Assembly: GCF_030295385.1 (NCBI RefSeq)
Contig: NZ_AP027079.1
Coordinates: forward strand, 1,798,001-1,862,000
DNA length: 64,000 bases
Source of the DNA: Geothrix oryzae
GTDB taxonomy: Bacteria; Acidobacteriota; Holophagae; Holophagales; Holophagaceae
Reading direction: 5' to 3'
The notes under the pieces are model-generated. The model was given only the letters and a program-made list of their open reading frames with translations. It ran no database searches and was not told the origin of the DNA. Shown piece by piece: positions 1-8,368 of this stretch. Both the position numbers and the translations under genes were made by a program. The stretch's first letter is position 1. The number at the start of each line of letters is the position of its first letter.

Positions 1-746
1 AGCGCATCCTGGCGGGGGATTTCTATGTGGCCAACCTCTGCGTTCCCTTCGATGGCGCCTTCTCCGGCTCGCCCGCGGCCTTCGCCCAGTCGGCCTTCCT
101 CCGGGCCCGGCCCCCGTTCGGGGCCCTGCTGGACCTGGGCGGCCGCCACCTGCTCTGCCTGAGCATGGAGCGCCTCCTGGCCCGCCGGGGAGACCGCCTC
201 TGGTCCCAGCCCATCAAGGGCAGCGTTCCGCTCACGGGCGAGGCCGAGGCCGACCGCCGGGCCGGCGAGACCCTGGCGGCCGATCCCAAGGAGCGGGCCG
301 AGCACACCATGATCGTGGACCTGGTCCGCAACGACCTGGGCCGCGTGGCCCGCACCGGCTCCGTTGCCGTGAGCCGCCCCATGGCCGTGGAACCCTACCC
401 CACGGTTCAGCACCTGGTGAGCACCGTCGAAGCCCAGGCCCGCCCCGGGCTGGGCCTGGCGGCCCTCCTCCGCAGCGTCCTGCCGGGCGGCAGCGTCACC
501 GGGGCGCCGAAACATGCGGTCTGCACCCACCTGGCCCAGGCCGAGGCCGCTCCCCGGGGCTTCTACTGCGGGGCCCTGGGCTGGATCGGGCCCCACGGCG
601 ACCTGGACCTGGCCCTGCCCATCCGCACCGCCCAGATCGCCGAAGGACACCTGACCTACTGGACCGGCGGCGGCATCACCCGCCGCAGCGAGGCCACCCG
701 GGAGTGGGCGGAGCTCTTCCTCAAGACCCGGGCCCTCCTCGGCTGA
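1..746 (+). CDS. pabB: Aminodeoxychorismate synthase component I (partial, 5' end outside window)
   Basis: C-terminal ~247 residues of a chorismate-using enzyme that makes 4-amino-4-deoxychorismate, the precursor of p-aminobenzoate and folate. The frame is already open at base 3, so the start lies upstream of the window. Visible family motifs are G-D-F-Y at the left edge, PIKGS near base 210 (the Lys is typical of PabB, whereas TrpE has PIAGT), MIVDLVRNDLGRV near 310 and GGSVTGAPK near 487. It ends in TGA and faces the HNH nuclease gene convergently with 12 bases between. The lysine makes PabB more likely than anthranilate synthase. Confidence 0.88.
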   Translation, partial: RILAGDFYVANLCVPFDGAFSGSPAAFAQSAFLRARPPFGALLDLGGRHLLCLSMERLLARRGDRLWSQPIKGSVPLTGEAEADRRAGETLAADPKERAEHTMIVDLVRNDLGRVARTGSVAVSRPMAVEPYPTVQHLVSTVEAQARPGLGLAALLRSVLPGGSVTGAPKHAVCTHLAQAEAAPRGFYCGALGWIGPHGDLDLALPIRTAQIAEGHLTYWTGGGITRRSEATREWAELFLKTRALLG

Positions 747-758
747 ACGGGGAGCGGA

Positions 759-1268
759 TCAGGCCGCGCTGGCCCGCTTCAGCAGCTCCTCGAAGCGTTC
801 GAAGAGGTGGGCCCGCGGCCCTTTGGGCTGGCGCTTGAGGATCATGCCGGCCTGCTCGGGTGTCCGGCCGCCCTTGCTCTGATTGCAGGACAGGCAACAT
901 CCCACCAGGTTCTGCCAGGTGGTCGAGCCGCCCTGGCACAGGGGCACCACATGGTCCACCGTGGTGGCCTTCCGCTGGCAGCCCTCGTACTGGCAGAGGT
1001 AGTGGTCCCGCCGCAGGACCCGGCGCTCCAGGCGGCCCAGCAGCAGCTTGGAGTCGCTGCAGGCCTGGGCATGGGGGAAGATGATCAATTCCAGGCGGCC
1101 CTCCAGATTGCCGTGCCGCTCGAAGGTCGCGGGGTTCAGGACATGGGCCCGACCGGCCACCACGGCGCAGAGGGCGCGACGGCGGCTCACTTCCTGCATG
1201 GGGACATAGTTCCGGTCCACGGCGATGACCTCGCCGGCTCCGTGACGACCCCCTCCCTTCAGCATCAC
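759..1268 (-). CDS. HNH endonuclease family protein
   Basis: 169-residue HNH nuclease-like protein. A zinc-binding pair of Cys pairs brackets the core: CQYEGC around residue 93 and CLSCNQSK around residue 124. The HNH signature runs TTVDHVVPLCQGG followed by W-Q-N-L. This matches the stand-alone HNH proteins common in Bacteroidetes, cyanobacteria and Acidobacteria, whose role is unsettled (DNA nicking or repair are guesses). There is no restriction or phage context. The start is a double ATG (MMLKGG), and the second Met is equally plausible. Confidence 0.8.
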   Translation of the reverse strand: MMLKGGGRHGAGEVIAVDRNYVPMQEVSRRRALCAVVAGRAHVLNPATFERHGNLEGRLELIIFPHAQACSDSKLLLGRLERRVLRRDHYLCQYEGCQRKATTVDHVVPLCQGGSTTWQNLVGCCLSCNQSKGGRTPEQAGMILKRQPKGPRAHLFERFEELLKRASAA

Positions 1269-1319
1269 ACCCCCGGATTGGCCCGAATCCTAAGGCATTC
1301 CTGCGATTTGGGAAGTGAA

Positions 1320-2609
1320 TTATTCGCTCCCTCCCGGCATCGCCAGCACTGGCGCGCCCTCGGCCCGTGGTTCCCCCGCGACCTCCGGAGCCGCCTCCAC
1401 CCCCGCCAGCCGCTTTTCCATGAGCTCCTTCCGCTTCGAGACCTCCCCCAGCCGCTTGCTGGCGTCATCCAGCCTGTCCTGGACCGCCGCCAGGGCCGTC
1501 CCGAACCGCCCGAACTCGGCCTTCACATGGCCGAGCACCCGCCAGACCTCGCTGCTCTGCCGGCTGATGGCCAGGGTCTTGAACCCCACCTGGAGGCTGT
1601 TGAGGAAGGCCGTGAGGGTGGTGGGCCCCACGAAAGTGACTTTGCATTCCCGCTGGAGCCGGCCGAACAGCCCCGGCCGCCGCAGCGCCTCCGCATAGAG
1701 CCCCTCGAAGGGCAGGAAGAGCAGCGCGAAATCCGTGCTGTAGGGCGGCGCGATGTACTTGTCGCGGATGTCCCGCGCCTGGGAGAGCAGGCGGTTCTCC
1801 AGCGCTCGGCCCGCGGCCTCCACGGCGGCCAGATCCCCGGCCTCGTAGGCCTCCATGAGCCGCTGGTAGTCCTCCAGCGGGAACTTGGCGTCGATGGGGA
1901 GCCAGACGCTGCCCCCCTCCTCGGCTCCCGGCAGCTTCACCGCGAACTCCACCACCTCGGCGGAACGGGGCTTCACCTTCACATTCGCCGCATACTGCCC
2001 GGCAGACAGGAACTGCTCCAGCAGCGCACCCAGCTGGGCCTCGCCGAGCACGCCCCGGGTCTTCACATTGGTGAGCGCCCGCTTCAATCCGCCCACATCC
2101 TGGGCCAGGGACTGCATCTCGCCCAGCCCCTTCTGCACCTGCTCCAGGCGCTGGGCCACGAGGTTGAAGCTCTCGCCGAGGCGCTTCTCCAGGGCTTCGT
2201 GGAGCTGCTCGTCCACCGTGCGGCGGATCTGTTCGAGCTTGGCCTCGTTCGAGGTTTGGATGGCATCCAGCCGCTGCTGCACCTGCTGCTGGACCAGGCC
2301 GAGCTGAGCGGCCTGCTCCGCGCGGGAAGCCCTCAGCGCCTCCTGGACGGCGGTCGTGAGCTGGCGGAAGCCCTCGCCCAGCTTTTCGGCCTGGACGGTC
2401 CGCAGCTGACCGAGCTCCGAAAGGACGGGCTGGATTTGCATGGCCAGGGCCTGCCGGGCCTCGCCCCGGTCGCGCGAGGCCAGCTCCTCGGCATGGCGGC
2501 GCAGGGCCTCGAACGGGGCGGCCTCCAGGGGGGGCCGGCGCAGGGCCGCCCAGACCGCCAGGGCCGCGGCGGAACAAGCAAGAAGGGACACGATCAGCGG
2601 GAGGTCCAT
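1320..2609 (-). CDS. rmuC: DNA recombination protein RmuC
   Basis: 429 residues. There is one N-terminal membrane anchor (about residues 5-23), a long Ala/Gln/Glu-rich coiled coil (about 35-190), then the RmuC domain with the characteristic stretch GVLGEAQLGALLEQ and D-A-K-F-P-L-E-D-Y. RmuC proteins limit inversions at short inverted repeats and are thought to act as nuclease-like recombination factors. The length is normal for the family. It lies just downstream of tsaE with only 7 bases between, so it is probably co-transcribed with nnrD/E and tsaE. Confidence 0.9.
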   Translation of the reverse strand: MDLPLIVSLLACSAAALAVWAALRRPPLEAAPFEALRRHAEELASRDRGEARQALAMQIQPVLSELGQLRTVQAEKLGEGFRQLTTAVQEALRASRAEQAAQLGLVQQQVQQRLDAIQTSNEAKLEQIRRTVDEQLHEALEKRLGESFNLVAQRLEQVQKGLGEMQSLAQDVGGLKRALTNVKTRGVLGEAQLGALLEQFLSAGQYAANVKVKPRSAEVVEFAVKLPGAEEGGSVWLPIDAKFPLEDYQRLMEAYEAGDLAAVEAAGRALENRLLSQARDIRDKYIAPPYSTDFALLFLPFEGLYAEALRRPGLFGRLQRECKVTFVGPTTLTAFLNSLQVGFKTLAISRQSSEVWRVLGHVKAEFGRFGTALAAVQDRLDDASKRLGEVSKRKELMEKRLAGVEAAPEVAGEPRAEGAPVLAMPGGSE

Positions 2610-2616
2610 GCCTCCA

Positions 2617-3051
2617 TCATCGTCCGCCGTGCGCGACAGGGAGTGTCCATTCCGCCCGGCGCCCCTCGCCTTCCTGGGAGAGTTTCAGCTCGGCCACCCA
2701 GTCCGTGGGCCAGGGGCCATCCGTGCCGGCCCACTCCACCACGAGGCGGTCCGCAGCCTCCAGGGTCTCCTCGAGGCCCAGGGACCACGCGCCTCCGGGG
2801 CCGGGGCGGTAGAGGTCCAGGTGGAAGACCCGCCCCCCCGGATGGTCGTAGCGGTGGAGCACGGCGTAGGTGGGCGAGGCCACTTCATCCGGATCCCCCC
2901 CCAGGCCCCGCAGGAAGCCCCGGGTCCAGGTGGTCTTGCCCGCACCCAATTCGCCCCGCAGCAGCCAGGTTCCACCCGCCGGCGTGACCCGGGCCAGGGC
3001 TTCGCCCAGAGCCTCCGTGGCTCCGTCATCGGCCAGGAAGGACTCAGGCAC
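2617..3051 (-). CDS. tsaE: tRNA t6A37 biosynthesis ATPase TsaE
   Basis: 144-residue P-loop ATPase needed for the universal N6-threonylcarbamoyladenosine modification at A37 of ANN-decoding tRNAs, working with TsaB and TsaD. Walker A is GELGAGKTT (about residues 33-41); the SPTYAVLHRY and HLDLYR stretches are typical of the family. The start overlaps the 3' end of the upstream nnrD/E gene by 8 bases, so the two are translationally coupled. This NAD(P)HX-repair/TsaE pairing is seen in many bacteria. Neither tsaB nor tsaD is in the window. Confidence 0.92.
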   Translation of the reverse strand: MPESFLADDGATEALGEALARVTPAGGTWLLRGELGAGKTTWTRGFLRGLGGDPDEVASPTYAVLHRYDHPGGRVFHLDLYRPGPGGAWSLGLEETLEAADRLVVEWAGTDGPWPTDWVAELKLSQEGEGRRAEWTLPVAHGGR

Positions 3052-4438
3052 GCAACAACTCCGGAAGCAGCTCCGCCAAGTCCCGGGGGAGCAGCCCCGC
3101 GCCCGGGAGCTGATCCCCGGCGGCGCCGTGGAACCAGGTGGCCGCGGCCGCGGCCTCGCGCATGGGCAGCCCCTGGGCGCGGAAACCGGCCACCATGCCC
3201 GCCAGCAGATCGCCGCTGCCGCCCGTCGCCATGCCCGGATGGCCCGTGGGGTTGATCCACAGATCGCCCCGGGCGCCTCCGGCGATCACGGTCTGGGCTC
3301 CCTTGAGGACCAGGACGCCGGGCTTCCCCGCCGCCACCAGCCGGGCCTGGGCCAGACGCTCGTCCATCAGCAGGGGACGCGAGAGCCGGAAGAGCCGGGC
3401 GAATTCACCGGGATGGGGCGTGATGGCCGTGCCGGGCCGCTCCATCCAGCGCTTCCCTTCACCTTCCTTCAGGGCCGAGGCGTCCACCACCAGCGGACCC
3501 TCCCAATCCGGCACCTGGGCGATGCCCCCGGGACCCACCAGGAGCACATCGGCCTCCGGCGGGACGGTTCCCCGCCAGGGGTGCACCATGGCTTCGGGGA
3601 CCTGGGCCGCGATCTCGGCGCGGACCTCGGGCTCCGCCAGCACCGTGACCAGGCCCACCCCCACGCGCAGGGCACCCAGGGCCGCCAGCACCGCGGCCCC
3701 GCTCATGCCCAGGCTGCCCGCCCGGATGGCCACATGTCCGAAGCTCCCCTTGTGGGCATTCCAGGCCCGGGGGGGGAGGATCGGCCGTTCCAGCAGCTGC
3801 ATCGCGGCTTCCGGGGAACGGTTCAGGGGGATGGGGATCACCGAGATCTCGCCGCAACACTCCTTCGCCGGAAGCAGGCCGTGGCAGACCTTGAGGGCCC
3901 CGAAACATGCTGTCCGCGCGGCCCGCACCACTTCGCCGGGGATTTCGGCCGCGCCAGGATCCAGGCCCGAGGGCAGGTCCAGGGCCAGCACCGGGAGTCC
4001 GCTGCCATTCAGGGCCTTCACCCAGACCGCGGCCGGGCCGTCCAGCGGGCGAGCGGTGCCCAGGCCGAAGAGGCCGTCCACCACCCAGCCGCGCCAGGTC
4101 CGCATGACCTCGTCCGGGCCGGCCGCCCCCTGGATGCCCCCCCCGAGGCCCCTCCAGAGCCGGGCCTGATGGGCTGCATCCCCCCGCCATTCAGGCTGGG
4201 TGAAGGGCGACCACACCGTGACCTCGCGCCCCTGGAGCCGGGCCAGGCGGGCCAGCGCCAGGGCGTCGCCGCCGTTGTTGCCAGGTCCCGCCAGCACCTG
4301 GATCGGCTCGCCGGGCGGGATGAGCGCCAGGGCCCCCAGAGCGGCGTGCTCCTGCAGGACCAGCGAGGGCATGCCCCACCCCTCGATGGCCTGGTGCTCC
4401 GCGGCCCGCATCTCGTCGGCGGTGAGGAGGGGGATCAT
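3044..4438 (-). CDS. nnrD: Bifunctional NAD(P)HX epimerase / ADP-dependent NAD(P)HX dehydratase
   Basis: 464 residues with two fused repair enzymes. The N-terminal YjeF_N half (about 1-210) has the Rossmann-type GNNGGDALALARL motif and epimerises damaged hydrated NAD(P)H. The C-terminal ribokinase-like half (about 220-464) has HPGEFARL and GGSGDLLAGM, typical of the ADP-dependent dehydratase that restores NAD(P)H. The bifunctional fusion is common in bacteria (Nnr). It begins with ATG at 4438, 83 bases downstream of purN, and overlaps tsaE by 8 bases. Confidence 0.92.
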   Translation of the reverse strand: MIPLLTADEMRAAEHQAIEGWGMPSLVLQEHAALGALALIPPGEPIQVLAGPGNNGGDALALARLARLQGREVTVWSPFTQPEWRGDAAHQARLWRGLGGGIQGAAGPDEVMRTWRGWVVDGLFGLGTARPLDGPAAVWVKALNGSGLPVLALDLPSGLDPGAAEIPGEVVRAARTACFGALKVCHGLLPAKECCGEISVIPIPLNRSPEAAMQLLERPILPPRAWNAHKGSFGHVAIRAGSLGMSGAAVLAALGALRVGVGLVTVLAEPEVRAEIAAQVPEAMVHPWRGTVPPEADVLLVGPGGIAQVPDWEGPLVVDASALKEGEGKRWMERPGTAITPHPGEFARLFRLSRPLLMDERLAQARLVAAGKPGVLVLKGAQTVIAGGARGDLWINPTGHPGMATGGSGDLLAGMVAGFRAQGLPMREAAAAATWFHGAAGDQLPGAGLLPRDLAELLPELLRA

Positions 4439-4521
4439 GCGGCACCTCCAGGGCCGTGCCCTCCGGGCTTCGGCTTCGCCAACGAGGCATTCCGCTCCTG
4501 CTTCATGCTCATGGCGAAAGT

Positions 4522-5103
4522 CTAATCCCGTTCGGCGAGATATGCCGCCAGGGCTCTCGGGAACAGCTCCATCTCCGCCGCGTACACCCGTTTCTGCAGA
4601 TCCTCCGGCGCCTCTCCGGCCAGGACCGGCACCCGCAGCTGGGCGAGGATCCGCCCATGGTCGTATTCCGCGTCCACCAGGTGCACCGTGGCGCCGGACT
4701 CGGCCTCCCCCGCCGCCAGCACGGCCCGGTGGACATGCATGCCGTACATGCCCGGGCCGCCGTAGTTCGGCAGCAGCCCCGGATGGATGTTCAGGATGCG
4801 GCCCGCCCAGCGGGGGGGCACGGTCAGCTTCTTCAGCCAGCCGCAGAGGCAGATGATCTCGGCGCCCGCCGCTTCGGCGGCCCGGTAGCAGGCCTCGGAA
4901 AAGGCCTCATCCGACGCGAAGTCCTTCCGGCTGACGACGGCCGTGGGCAGCCCTTCGGCCTCCAGGCGCGCCAGCCCCCCGGCCTGGGCCGTGGAGGCGA
5001 GCCCCAGCACGGGAAGACCGGGAACCCGGCCCTCGCGGCAGGCCCTGAGAAGGTTCAGGGCATTGCCGCCGGTGCCGGAGATGAAGAAGGCCAGCCGCTT
5101 CAC
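4522..5103 (-). CDS. purN: Phosphoribosylglycinamide formyltransferase
   Basis: 193 residues. It transfers a formyl group from 10-formyl-tetrahydrofolate to GAR in purine synthesis. Seen: N-terminal [14 protein letters not shown] (phosphate-binding loop, usually SGxGSN), the catalytic Asn-His pair in [10 protein letters not shown], and [10 protein letters not shown], equivalent to the family H-x-V-x-x-x-x-D-x-G. I place the start at GTG 5103 because the conserved N-terminus begins there. The same frame stays open further upstream, but that part lies over pta and resembles nothing. GTGA overlap: the pta stop codon sits inside the purN start, so translation is probably coupled. Confidence 0.9.
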   Translation of the reverse strand: MKRLAFFISGTGGNALNLLRACREGRVPGLPVLGLASTAQAGGLARLEAEGLPTAVVSRKDFASDEAFSEACYRAAEAAGAEIICLCGWLKKLTVPPRWAGRILNIHPGLLPNYGGPGMYGMHVHRAVLAAGEAESGATVHLVDAEYDHGRILAQLRVPVLAGEAPEDLQKRVYAAEMELFPRALAAYLAERD

Positions 5104-6104
5104 TGGAGGGCCGTGAGCACCGCCACATCCGCGATGTCCTGGGCGCTGCAGCCGCGGCTCAGGTCGTTGGCGGGCCGGGCCAGACCCTGGAGCAGCGGGC
5201 CCAGCGCCACGGCGCCGCCCAGTCGTTCCGTGATCTTGTAGGAGATGTTGCCCGCGTCGAGGTTGGGGAAGACCAGCACATTGGCCTTGCCCGCCACGGC
5301 GGATCCCGGCGCTTTGCGCTGGCCCACGGAGGCCACCAGGGCGGCATCCGCCTGCAGCTCGCCGTCCACGGCGAGATCCGGCGCCTTCTCCTTCAGGATG
5401 GCCAGGGCGGCGCGGACCTTGTCCACGCAGAGATGTTCCGCAGAACCCCGGGTGGAGAAGCTCAGCAGCGCCACGCGGGGCTCCACGCCCATGACGCGGC
5501 GGGCGTTCTCCGCCGAGGCGATGGCGATGTCGGCCAGCTGTTCGGGCGTGGGATCGGGCACCACGGCGCAATCCGCGAAGATCATGGCGCCCTGCTCGCC
5601 GAAGGCCGCGTCGGGGTGGATCATCATGAAGAAGCTGGAGACGGTCTTGATGCCCTTGGCGGCACCGATGGCCTGGAGGCAGGCTCGAACGGTCTCGGCC
5701 GTGGTGTTCAGCGCGCCCGCCACCATGCCGTCGCAATGGCCCGCCTGCACCAGCATGGAGCCGAACCAGAGGGGATTGTGCACCGCTTCCAGCGCCTGGG
5801 CCTCGGTGATGCCCTTGGCCTTGCGGCGCTCGTAGTAGGCCCCGGCCAGTTCCGGAAGCAGCGGGCTCGCCGCGGGATCCACCATCTCGACCCCCTTCAG
5901 CGCGAGGCCCAGGGCCGCGCCCCGCTTCGCCATGTCAGCCGGGTCACCCAGCAGGGTGAGGTGGCAGAGGTTCTGATCCAGCAGGAGCTGGGCGGCCTGG
6001 AGCGTCCGGTCGTCCCGGCCTTCCGGCAGGACGATGTGGCGCTGCAATTCCTTGGCGCGGGCGCGGAAACGCTCCATCCAGCGGATGTGGTTGGCGTGGG
6101 TCAT
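5100..6104 (-). CDS. pta: Phosphate acetyltransferase
   Basis: 334 residues, the length of the compact Pta form with only the catalytic domain. It interconverts acetyl-CoA and acetyl phosphate in overflow or acetate metabolism. Typical stretches include [16 protein letters not shown] near the start, [15 protein letters not shown], and [16 protein letters not shown] towards the C-terminus. No acetate kinase gene lies beside it in the window. It overlaps purN by 4 bases downstream and the small unknown gene upstream by 4 bases, forming a tight three-gene unit. Other members of this fold, such as phosphate butyryltransferase, are less likely. Confidence 0.9.
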   Translation of the reverse strand: MTHANHIRWMERFRARAKELQRHIVLPEGRDDRTLQAAQLLLDQNLCHLTLLGDPADMAKRGAALGLALKGVEMVDPAASPLLPELAGAYYERRKAKGITEAQALEAVHNPLWFGSMLVQAGHCDGMVAGALNTTAETVRACLQAIGAAKGIKTVSSFFMMIHPDAAFGEQGAMIFADCAVVPDPTPEQLADIAIASAENARRVMGVEPRVALLSFSTRGSAEHLCVDKVRAALAILKEKAPDLAVDGELQADAALVASVGQRKAPGSAVAGKANVLVFPNLDAGNISYKITERLGGAVALGPLLQGLARPANDLSRGCSAQDIADVAVLTALQ

Positions 6105-6463
6105 GGATTCCTCCGATGGCGGGACGAGGGTTTCGGCGAAGGGGGGTCGGCGAGGAAATCGTGGGGATCCCGATCCGTGCGGTCACGGAAGGTGTCCGCC
6201 AGGCTGGGGGCCCCCGAGCTGGGTTCATCCAGGTACAGGGTCTCCACGCGGTGCATGGGGATGAAGCGGGTGCCCAGGGCCACCTGGTCGGCCTCGCCCC
6301 GGCGCACGAGGGTCAGCACTTCCTCCCAGGGCACGAGGTCCACGCCGCGCAGCGCGATGCCCGAGGCATCCAGCCCCAGGATCCGCCCCCAGATCCGCTC
6401 CCGCGGCGACTGGAGCAGCACCACCACGAGGTCGCCGGGACGGAAGGGCATGGACAGAGGCAT
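6101..6463 (-). CDS. Hypothetical protein
   Basis: 120 residues, no recognised family. The first half looks like a small beta-barrel ([43 protein letters not shown]), reminiscent of Sm-like or PilZ-like folds, though I cannot assign one. The C-terminal 40 residues are polar and probably disordered. The ATG of pta overlaps its stop codon by 4 bases, which argues that it is real and translated with pta. An alternative start is the second Met at 6451. Confidence 0.65.
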   Translation of the reverse strand: MPLSMPFRPGDLVVVLLQSPRERIWGRILGLDASGIALRGVDLVPWEEVLTLVRRGEADQVALGTRFIPMHRVETLYLDEPSSGAPSLADTFRDRTDRDPHDFLADPPSPKPSSRHRRNP

Positions 6464-6485
6464 GGGAAGGGCTCCGATTCGATTC

Positions 6486-7817
6486 TTACAGGGCCGGGCC
6501 TTCGACGATGAGACGGCCTTCGGTGAAGCCCTCCATCGCCCACCCGGGACCTTCGAAGCCGTTGCCGCTGGCCTGCACGCCCCCGAAGGGCGCCGAGTCC
6601 AAGCGGAAGGTGGGCGGAAGGTTCAGCAGGACTCCGCCGGCTCTCAAGATGGAAGCGGCCCGGCGGAGGTTCCGCTGATCGCGGCTGTAGGCGCTGGCCC
6701 TCAGGCCGAAGCGGGTGGCCGCGGCGCGGTCCAGGCCTTCGTCGAAGCTGGCCACGGGGGTGAGCACCGTGATGGGGGCGAAGACCTCCTCGCATTGGAG
6801 GGGGTCCGATTCCCCCAGGCCGCTGAGGATCGCCGGGGGCAGCAGTGCGCCGTCCCGGCGCCCCCGCAGGAGGACCTGGGCCCCGGCGGACGCCGCCCGG
6901 TCCAGGCTCTCGTCCAGCCGGCGGGCCGTGGCCTCGTCGATGAGCGGTCCGACGATCGTGGCGGAATCCATGGGGTCGCCCACGGGCAGGGCCTGCACGG
7001 CCGCCACGAACGCAGGCGCAAAGACCTCCCAAATGCCCCGGTGCACATAGATCCGCTGGGCCTTGGAGCAGCTCTGCCCCGCCCCGGCGACGGCGGCGGG
7101 GGCGAGCTGGCGGGCGACGGCGGCGGCGTCCACGCCCTCGTCCACCACCACCGCGCCGTTGCCGCCAAGTTCGAGCAGCAGCCGCTTGCCGGCCAGCACC
7201 TGCTCGAGGTGCCGGCCCACGCGCTCGGAGCCCGTGAAGCTCACGGCGGCGATGCGGGGGTCCTTAGCTAGGGCCTCCGCGGCGACGGGATCGGGCCCGG
7301 TCAGCTGCAGGAGGTGCACGGGGGCGGCCACCTGGATCCGCGCGGCTTCAAAGGCCTCCCAGAGCAGCCTCGAGGTCCGGGGCGCCTGGGGGCAGGGCTT
7401 CCAGATGGCGCTGCAGCCCACCGCCAGAGCCGGGCCGAGCTTGTGCACGGCCAGGTTCACGGGGAAGTTGAAGGGCGTGATCGCCAGCACCGGGCCGACG
7501 GGGAAGCGCCGCAGGACCGCGCGGCAACCTTCCGCACCCGCCATCAGATCGTAGGGAACGGCCTGCTCGCCGAAGGTGGCCACCACTTCCACCGTGGCCT
7601 GCAGCGTGGCCTCGGCCCTCGCCACTTCCCCGCGGGCCAGGCTGATGGGCTTGCCGGTCTCCTCGGTGATGAAGCGCGCCAAGTCCTCCCGGACCCGGCC
7701 CACCTGGTCCAGCCAGGCCTCCAGCAGGCGCCGTCGCTCCAGCCGGGAGGTGTCCTTCCAGGCTCCGAAGGCCCGCTCGGCGGCTCCGACCATGCCCTCC
7801 AACGCCATCGCCGCCAT
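6486..7817 (-). CDS. Aldehyde dehydrogenase family protein
   Basis: 443 residues, an NAD(P)+-dependent aldehyde dehydrogenase. The catalytic Glu lies in LLLELGGNGAVVV and the nucleophilic Cys in GAGQSCSKAQRIYV; the substrate-binding ITPFNFPVNLA stretch is also present. It is about 30 residues shorter at the N-terminus than classical 475-490 residue family members, as is common in the acyl-CoA/lactaldehyde-like branch. The substrate cannot be read from sequence. It is divergent from the STAS gene across a 163-base gap. Confidence 0.85.
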   Translation of the reverse strand: MAAMALEGMVGAAERAFGAWKDTSRLERRRLLEAWLDQVGRVREDLARFITEETGKPISLARGEVARAEATLQATVEVVATFGEQAVPYDLMAGAEGCRAVLRRFPVGPVLAITPFNFPVNLAVHKLGPALAVGCSAIWKPCPQAPRTSRLLWEAFEAARIQVAAPVHLLQLTGPDPVAAEALAKDPRIAAVSFTGSERVGRHLEQVLAGKRLLLELGGNGAVVVDEGVDAAAVARQLAPAAVAGAGQSCSKAQRIYVHRGIWEVFAPAFVAAVQALPVGDPMDSATIVGPLIDEATARRLDESLDRAASAGAQVLLRGRRDGALLPPAILSGLGESDPLQCEEVFAPITVLTPVASFDEGLDRAAATRFGLRASAYSRDQRNLRRAASILRAGGVLLNLPPTFRLDSAPFGGVQASGNGFEGPGWAMEGFTEGRLIVEGPAL

Positions 7818-7980
7818 GGTCCACCCTTTCCCTGGAGGCTTCAGAATCGCCCCGGACGCCCCTCCAGGTTACTCATTAAGTCCTTGAAGGGCGTCACATC
7901 CACAACTCGTGCAGAATTATCAACCTGCAGGTCCATTTGACGATACGGAAGGGAGGCCGCCTCCCCAGAAGGACATCCCC

Positions 7981-8292
7981 ATGAGTCTGACGCTGCACCA
8001 GGATCTCCAGGCTTCTCGGTTGAGGCTGGAGGGCCAATTCACCTTTGAAGCCCACACCCAGTTCCGCAGCGCCACCCAGGAGGTGCTGGACGCGACTGCG
8101 GCGGGGCCCATCACCCTCGATCTCTCGGGCCTCAGCTACCTGGATTCCTCCGCCCTGGGCATGCTGCTGCTGCTGCGCGAGAAGGCCGAGAGCAAGGGCC
8201 TCCGGGTGGTCCTGGGTAAACCCTCCCCGGTGGTGATGGAGATCCTCAAGATCGTGCAGTTCGGGAAGCTCTTCGAGATCCAGGAAGGGTGA
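7981..8292 (+). CDS. STAS-domain anti-sigma factor antagonist
   Basis: 103-residue single STAS domain of the SpoIIAA/RsbV type. The phosphorylatable serine site is in YLDSSALGMLLL (family D-S-S-x-L-G). I use ATG 7981 because an AGAAGGA ribosome site lies just upstream and the STAS fold begins there; the frame is open further upstream, but that part is low-complexity. Such proteins release an anti-sigma kinase when dephosphorylated. The next gene encodes both a SpoIIE-type phosphatase and a kinase-like ATPase domain, so the two are a likely partner-switch pair. Confidence 0.85.
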   Translation: MSLTLHQDLQASRLRLEGQFTFEAHTQFRSATQEVLDATAAGPITLDLSGLSYLDSSALGMLLLLREKAESKGLRVVLGKPSPVVMEILKIVQFGKLFEIQEG

Positions 8293-8368
8293 GGGCCGCC
8301 ATGGGGATGGGCCTCCCGCTCCTCGGGCCGCGGCGCCAGGCCAGGGGCCCCGGATCCATGGGCCTGTC

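Noticed and set aside
759-1268. HNH gene as part of a restriction or anti-phage system
   Set aside because: No methyltransferase, helicase or other defence gene is adjacent; neighbours are housekeeping genes.
807-2987. Long plus-strand open frame opposite HNH, rmuC and tsaE
   Set aside because: Shadow of three recognisable genes on the minus strand.
5104-5736. N-terminal extension of the purN frame
   Set aside because: The extension overlaps pta in another frame and lacks any PurN resemblance; the conserved PurN start is at GTG 5103.
7831-7868. 8-bp inverted repeat CCTGGAGG/CCTCCAGG upstream of the aldehyde dehydrogenase
   Set aside because: Short, widely spaced and GC-rich, so likely to occur by chance in this genome.
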